Assembly (NCBI GenBank): GCA_965216225.1
Contig: CBDCFF010000016.1
Location: 5,280-69,279 of the forward strand
DNA from: 3107 sp965216225
GTDB lineage: Bacteria; Pseudomonadota; Alphaproteobacteria; Rhodobacterales; Rhodobacteraceae
Direction: 5' to 3'
DNA: 64,000 nucleotides
This document shows positions 60,360 to 64,000 of the stretch, piece after piece. Positions within the stretch are counted from its first letter, which is position 1; the number at the start of each line of letters is the position of its first letter. A program made the translations under genes and the position numbers. The notes beneath the pieces are model-generated. The model did not search any database. It was not told the DNA's origin and was given only the letters and a program-made list of their open reading frames with translations.

Positions 60360-60396
60360 GTTAACCGGATCGCAATCGCAGCCAGGGAAGGGCCTT

Positions 60397-61758
60397 ATGA
60401 GCAAGCAGACTTTGCCGAAGAACATGGTTCTGGCCCCATCCGCGCCCGGTCCGCATCAGGGGTACATGCCCGGCTTTGGAAATGACTTCGAGACCGAGGC
60501 ATTGCCGGGGGCGCTGCCACAGGGGATGAACAGCCCGCAGAGGTGCAGCTATGGCCTGTATGGCGAACAACTGAGCGGCACGGCCTTTACCGCGCCCAGC
60601 CATCAGAATGAGCGGACCTGGTGCTATCGCATCCGCCCTTCGGTCAAGCATTCGCATCGTTACGAAAAAATCGCCCTGCCCTACTGGAAATCGGCGCCGA
60701 ACATCCCGGCGGATGTTGTCTCGCTTGGTCAGTATCGCTGGGATCCCGTTCCACACAGCGAAGAGCCCCTGACCTGGCTGACCGGAATGCGCACAATGAC
60801 CACCGCCGGGGATGTAAACACCCAGACGGGAATGGCCAGCCATATCTATCTGGTCACTGAAAGCATGGTGGACAGCTATTTCCATTCCGCCGACAGCGAA
60901 CTTCTGGTCGTCCCGCAGGAAGGCCGGCTGCGGTTCGCAACGGAGCTTGGGATCATTGATCTGGAACCCGGCGAGATCGCCATCATTCCCCGCGGGCTGG
61001 TCTACCGGATCGAGGCGCCGGAAGGACCGGCGCGCGGTTTCGTCTGCGAGAATTACGGCCGGAAATTCGAGCTTCCGGGACGCGGCCCGATCGGAGCGAA
61101 CTGCATGGCCAACCCCCGTGACTTCAAGGCACCCGTCGCCGCGTTCGAGGACCGCGAGACGCCCTCGACCGTGACGATCAAGTGGTGCGGCCAGTTTCAC
61201 CTGACCAGGATCGGACACAGCCCGCTGGATGTCGTGGCCTGGCACGGCAATTACGCCCCGGTCAAATACGATCTGCGCACCTATTGCCCGGTCGGGGCCA
61301 TCCTGTTCGACCACCCGGACCCTTCGATTTTCACGGTTCTCACGGCGCCCTCGGGCCAACCCGGCACGGCGAATATCGACTTTGTCCTGTTCCGCGAACG
61401 CTGGATGGTGGCGGAAGACACCTTTCGCCCGCCCTGGTATCACAAGAACGTCATGTCAGAGTTGATGGGCAACATCTATGGCCGGTATGACGCCAAGCCC
61501 GAAGGCTTTGTGCCGGGGGGCATGTCGCTGCACAACATGATGCTGCCCCACGGACCCGACAGGACCGCCTTTGAAGGGGCGTCGAACACAGAGCTTCGGG
61601 CCGAGAAGCTCAACAACACGATGTCGTTCATGTTCGAGACCCGCTTCCCCCAGCACCTGACGGAATTTGCCGCCAGGGAAGCGCCCTTGCAGGATGACTA
61701 CATCGACTGCTGGGAAAGCCTGGAGAAGAAGTTCGACGGCACGCCGGGGCGGAAATGA
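60397..61758 (+). CDS. hmgA: Homogentisate 1,2-dioxygenase
   Basis: 453 residues. Fe(II) enzyme opening the homogentisate ring to maleylacetoacetate in tyrosine/phenylalanine breakdown. Family features: GFGNDFETEALPGALPQGMN, SPQRCSYGLYGEQLSGTAFT, NERTWCYRIRPSVKHSHRYE, and the cupin metal region DVVAWHGNYAPVKYDLRTYC, FRPPWYHKNVMSELMGNIYG, GGMSLHNMMLPHGPD (His ligands). Its stop overlaps maiA by four bases. Intact. Confidence 0.97.
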   Translation: MSKQTLPKNMVLAPSAPGPHQGYMPGFGNDFETEALPGALPQGMNSPQRCSYGLYGEQLSGTAFTAPSHQNERTWCYRIRPSVKHSHRYEKIALPYWKSAPNIPADVVSLGQYRWDPVPHSEEPLTWLTGMRTMTTAGDVNTQTGMASHIYLVTESMVDSYFHSADSELLVVPQEGRLRFATELGIIDLEPGEIAIIPRGLVYRIEAPEGPARGFVCENYGRKFELPGRGPIGANCMANPRDFKAPVAAFEDRETPSTVTIKWCGQFHLTRIGHSPLDVVAWHGNYAPVKYDLRTYCPVGAILFDHPDPSIFTVLTAPSGQPGTANIDFVLFRERWMVAEDTFRPPWYHKNVMSELMGNIYGRYDAKPEGFVPGGMSLHNMMLPHGPDRTAFEGASNTELRAEKLNNTMSFMFETRFPQHLTEFAAREAPLQDDYIDCWESLEKKFDGTPGRK

Positions 61759-62396
61759 CGCTTTTCGGTTACTGGCGATCCACGACATCCTATCGCGTCC
61801 GCGCGGCCCTGAACATCAAGGGCGTCGCCTATGAAATCGTGCCGGTCGATCTGGTCGCGGGCGATCAGAAGTCCGATGACTATGTTGCCCTGAACCCCGG
61901 AAAGGGAGTGCCGACGCTGGTGCTGGATGATGGCACGGTGCTGACCCAGTCGCTGGCGATCATTGACTATCTCGATGCGACCTGTCCGGAGCCACCGATG
62001 TTGCCCGCCGATGCAGCACAGCGCGCGCAGGTGCTGGCGGCGGCAATGACGGTGGCCGCCGACATCCATCCGGTCAACAACCTGCGGGTCATTGGCCAGC
62101 TCAGATCCCGCTTCGACGCCACACCCGAGCAGGCGCAGGACTGGATGCGCCACTGGATGCGCGAAGGATTTAAGGCGCTGGAGGCGCAACTGGCGGACAA
62201 CACGGCCTTTGCCTTTGGGGACGCGCCCGGTCTGGCGGATCTGTGTATCGTGGCACAGCTCTACAATGCCCGCCGCTGGAGCGTGAATCCGGCGGATTTC
62301 CCGAAGATCGAACGGGTCGAGGCCGCCTGCCTGGCGCATTCCGCCATTGCGGCGGCTCATCCCGATCAACAACCGGACGCGAAAGTGACGAAATGA
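61755..62396 (+). CDS. maiA: Maleylacetoacetate isomerase (zeta-class GST)
   Basis: 213 residues. Isomerises maleylacetoacetate to fumarylacetoacetate with glutathione. The N-terminal thioredoxin-like domain begins LFGYWRSTTSYRVRAALNIK with the zeta-GST SS/T-x-x-R-V-R active-site motif; LNPGKGVPTLVLDDGTVLTQ SLAI carries the glutathione-binding region. The C-terminal helical domain has HPVNNLRVIGQL. Overlaps hmgA and fahA by four bases each. Confidence 0.95.
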   Translation: MTLFGYWRSTTSYRVRAALNIKGVAYEIVPVDLVAGDQKSDDYVALNPGKGVPTLVLDDGTVLTQSLAIIDYLDATCPEPPMLPADAAQRAQVLAAAMTVAADIHPVNNLRVIGQLRSRFDATPEQAQDWMRHWMREGFKALEAQLADNTAFAFGDAPGLADLCIVAQLYNARRWSVNPADFPKIERVEAACLAHSAIAAAHPDQQPDAKVTK

Positions 62397-63643
62397 CCCG
62401 ATTGCTTCGATCCCGGGTGGACAGCGCCAACAGCGCCATGACCGCCTTTCCCCTCAACAACCTGCCGTATGGCGTGTTTTCGGTTGGCGAAGGGCGGCGC
62501 AGGCTGGGTGTCGCGATCGGGGAAATGATCCTTGATGTCGCTGCCGTGGCGGATTCGCTGCCGCTCGACACGGCGGTTCTGACGGACCCGCGTGGCTGGA
62601 ACGCGGTGATGGAGCAGGGACCGGCGCAATGGGCGGCGCTGCGCACGGCGCTGATGGCGCTGCTGGCCGAAAGCGCGGACCGGACGGGCCTGGCGGCGCA
62701 TCTGGTCGCACAGGCAGAGGCAACGCTGCACCTGCCATTCACCGTGACCGAATACACCGATTTCTACGCCAGCAGGAATCACGCGGTGAACATCGGAACC
62801 ATGTTCCGGGGAGCGGAAAACGCCCTGCCGCCGAACTGGCTGCACATTCCGATCGGATACAATGGACGGGCGTCATCGGTTGTCGTTTCCGGCACCGATG
62901 TGCAGCGTCCCTGGGGGCAACTGAAAGGGTCGAATGACGAGGCGCCCCGCTGGGCTCCGTCACGGTGGTTCGACATCGAGCTTGAGATGGGCGCGATCGT
63001 GGGCCAGCCGTCGCAGGGGCCGATCGGCGTGGATCAGGCAGATGCGAATATCTTTGGCTATGTGCTGCTGAACGACTGGTCGGCGCGCGACATTCAGGCA
63101 TGGGAATACCAGCCGCTGGGGCCGTTCCAGGCCAAGGCGACCGCGACCAGCATCAGCCCCTGGATCGTGACAGCCGCAGCCCTTGCACCGTTCCGCTGCG
63201 CCACGCCCGCGCGCGAGAAGGAACTTCTACCGCATTTGCAGGACACCGGGCCGATGCTGTTTGACATCGACCTGACGGTCACGCTGACCCCCGAGGGCGG
63301 CGAACCGGAAACGATCACGCGAACCAACTACCGGCAGATGTATTACTCCGCGGCCCAGCAACTGGCCCATCACACATCCTCCGGCTGTCCCATGCGGGTC
63401 GGGGATCTGCTGGGATCGGGCACGATCTCCGGCCCGGAGAAAAGTCAGCGCGGCAGCCTTCTGGAACTGGGCTGGGGCGGGAAAGAGCCGCTGACCCTGG
63501 CAAACGGCCAGACCCGCAGCTTTGTCGAAGACAACGACACCCTGACGCTGCACGGCGCCGCGCAGGGCGAAGGCTACCGGATCGGTTTCGGCACATGCAC
63601 CGGCACGGTACGCCCGGCCGCCCGGAACCCGTTCAAAGGATGA
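62393..63643 (+). CDS. fahA: Fumarylacetoacetase
   Basis: 416 residues from ATG 62393 (overlapping the maiA stop). Hydrolyses fumarylacetoacetate to fumarate and acetoacetate. The N-terminal SH3-like domain has FPLNNLPYGVFSVGEGRRRL; the catalytic FAH domain has VTEYTDFYASRNHAVNIGTM, GRASSVVVSGTDVQRP, FDIELEMGAIVGQPSQGPIG, GYVLLNDWSARDIQAWEYQP and LGSGTISGPEKSQRGSLLEL. Completes the homogentisate operon. Intact. Confidence 0.97.
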   Translation: MTRLLRSRVDSANSAMTAFPLNNLPYGVFSVGEGRRRLGVAIGEMILDVAAVADSLPLDTAVLTDPRGWNAVMEQGPAQWAALRTALMALLAESADRTGLAAHLVAQAEATLHLPFTVTEYTDFYASRNHAVNIGTMFRGAENALPPNWLHIPIGYNGRASSVVVSGTDVQRPWGQLKGSNDEAPRWAPSRWFDIELEMGAIVGQPSQGPIGVDQADANIFGYVLLNDWSARDIQAWEYQPLGPFQAKATATSISPWIVTAAALAPFRCATPAREKELLPHLQDTGPMLFDIDLTVTLTPEGGEPETITRTNYRQMYYSAAQQLAHHTSSGCPMRVGDLLGSGTISGPEKSQRGSLLELGWGGKEPLTLANGQTRSFVEDNDTLTLHGAAQGEGYRIGFGTCTGTVRPAARNPFKG

Positions 63644-64000
63644 AACCAATGGCAAAGGCATTCGCGTCGCAAGGCGACATGACGGAAAAGAAAATCGCTT
63701 TCGACGAAATCGGCAAGGGACTTTGGGCGTTCACAGCCGAAGGCGACCCGAATTCGGGCGTCATCATCGGCGACGACAGCGTGATGATCGTCGAAGCGCA
63801 GGCGACGCCACGGCTGGCGGCGAAGGTAATCGACAAGCCGATCCCGACGGCTTTTATGCCGAACTGATCGGCGCACATGACGGGATGAGCGATGACGAAA
63901 GCGTGGCCTTCAATACGCGGCTTATCCTTGTGCTTGCCAATCAGATCGGTTCCCGAGAGGTGCTTTCACAAGCGATTTCAATCGCCGCCGGGAACGCAGA
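63640..64000 (+). pseudogene. Metallo-beta-lactamase-fold gene fused by deletion to a DUF2783 gene
   Basis: The start overlaps the fahA stop (ATGA). The first about 65 codons match the N-terminus of MBL-fold hydrolases that follow fahA-type genes (GKGLWAFTAEGDPNSGVIIG, DDSVMIVEAQATPRLAAKVI). At about 63835 the sequence switches to a different protein in another frame (DPDGFYAELIGAHDGMSDDE, AFNTRLILVLANQIGSREVL), the DUF2783 family. The MBL HxHxDH metal-binding core, some 200 codons, is missing. The DUF2783 part continues to the window edge. Confidence 0.8.

Noticed and set aside
1..64000. CRISPR array to accompany the cas3 fragment
   Set aside because: No regularly spaced 25-40-base repeats found; all repeats noticed are IS copies, terminal repeats or short tandems.

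Overview
The window looks like a chromosomal segment of an alphaproteobacterium of the Rhodobacter/Roseobacter type (Rhodobacteraceae in the broad sense). The host genes are GC-rich. The orders hom-glpX-recJ, lysA next to a TIGR02302/DUF4175 gene, and phoU-phoB fit that group, as do ABC-type uptake systems and the hmgA-maiA-fahA tyrosine pathway. What stands out is the amount of damage: insertion sequences of about ten families fill most of 2.5-13.3 kb and 18.4-32.1 kb, and many host genes carry a clear inactivating lesion. Together this suggests a lineage in an early phase of genome decay. That is an inference from the lesion pattern; no ecology can be read from the sequence.

Layout. 1-2.4 kb: a type I restriction-modification locus (excisionase-like HTH gene, then hsdM with a frameshifting deletion near its C-terminus). 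2.5-13.3 kb: nested insertion sequences (IS481, three copies of one IS256-family element, IS66, IS110, a second IS256-type element, IS66, an IS3 remnant) around two relics, an orphan ParD antitoxin gene and the HD-domain end of a cas3 gene. 13.7-18.2 kb: a healthy core block, hom-glpX-recJ, then tRNA-Glu and tRNA-Met with good promoters. 18.4-32.1 kb: a second IS field (IS66 with a passenger gene, IS5, IS630, IS481, IS5, IS3, IS21, IS256, IS4, IS481 remnant) in which an mrr-type restriction endonuclease gene has been broken. Counting hsdM, cas3, parD and mrr, the IS fields appear to be the ruins of a defence island.

32.1-37.4 kb: a collapsing galactose/galactoside operon (sugar ABC permeases, remnants of alpha-galactosidase, sugar-acid dehydratase and an SDR, then intact 2-keto-3-deoxygalactonate kinase, aldolase and an SMP-30 lactonase), i.e. 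a De Ley-Doudoroff route that has lost its first steps. 37.5-43.8 kb: an intact peptide-type ABC transporter on the minus strand (fused double ATPase, two permeases, Tat-exported binding protein). 44.2-45.8 kb: an ALDH7-type dehydrogenase followed by a stub of its FAD oxidase partner. 46.0-50.2 kb: phoB, phoU and modABC on the minus strand. 50.3-54.3 kb: lysA and a large TIGR02302 membrane protein.

54.4-59.8 kb: a coxG-coxS-coxL-coxM operon of the form II carbon-monoxide-dehydrogenase-like type, with three independent lesions (1-base insertion in coxS, a precise IS481 insertion in coxL, an amber codon in coxM). 59.9-63.6 kb: a MarR-family regulator gene with an amber codon, divergent from an intact homogentisate operon hmgA-maiA-fahA. 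63.6-64.0 kb: a metallo-beta-lactamase-fold gene fused by deletion to a DUF2783 gene.

The most informative sequence-level signals are: a target hexamer with central TA for the IS481 elements, which usually also supplies the transposase stop codon; an IS256-family element nested in its own sibling, with a third copy that looks like the excision scar; a covarying inverted repeat ahead of tnpA in three diverged IS66 copies; and a long structured leader in the IS110 element in the position expected for a bridge RNA.
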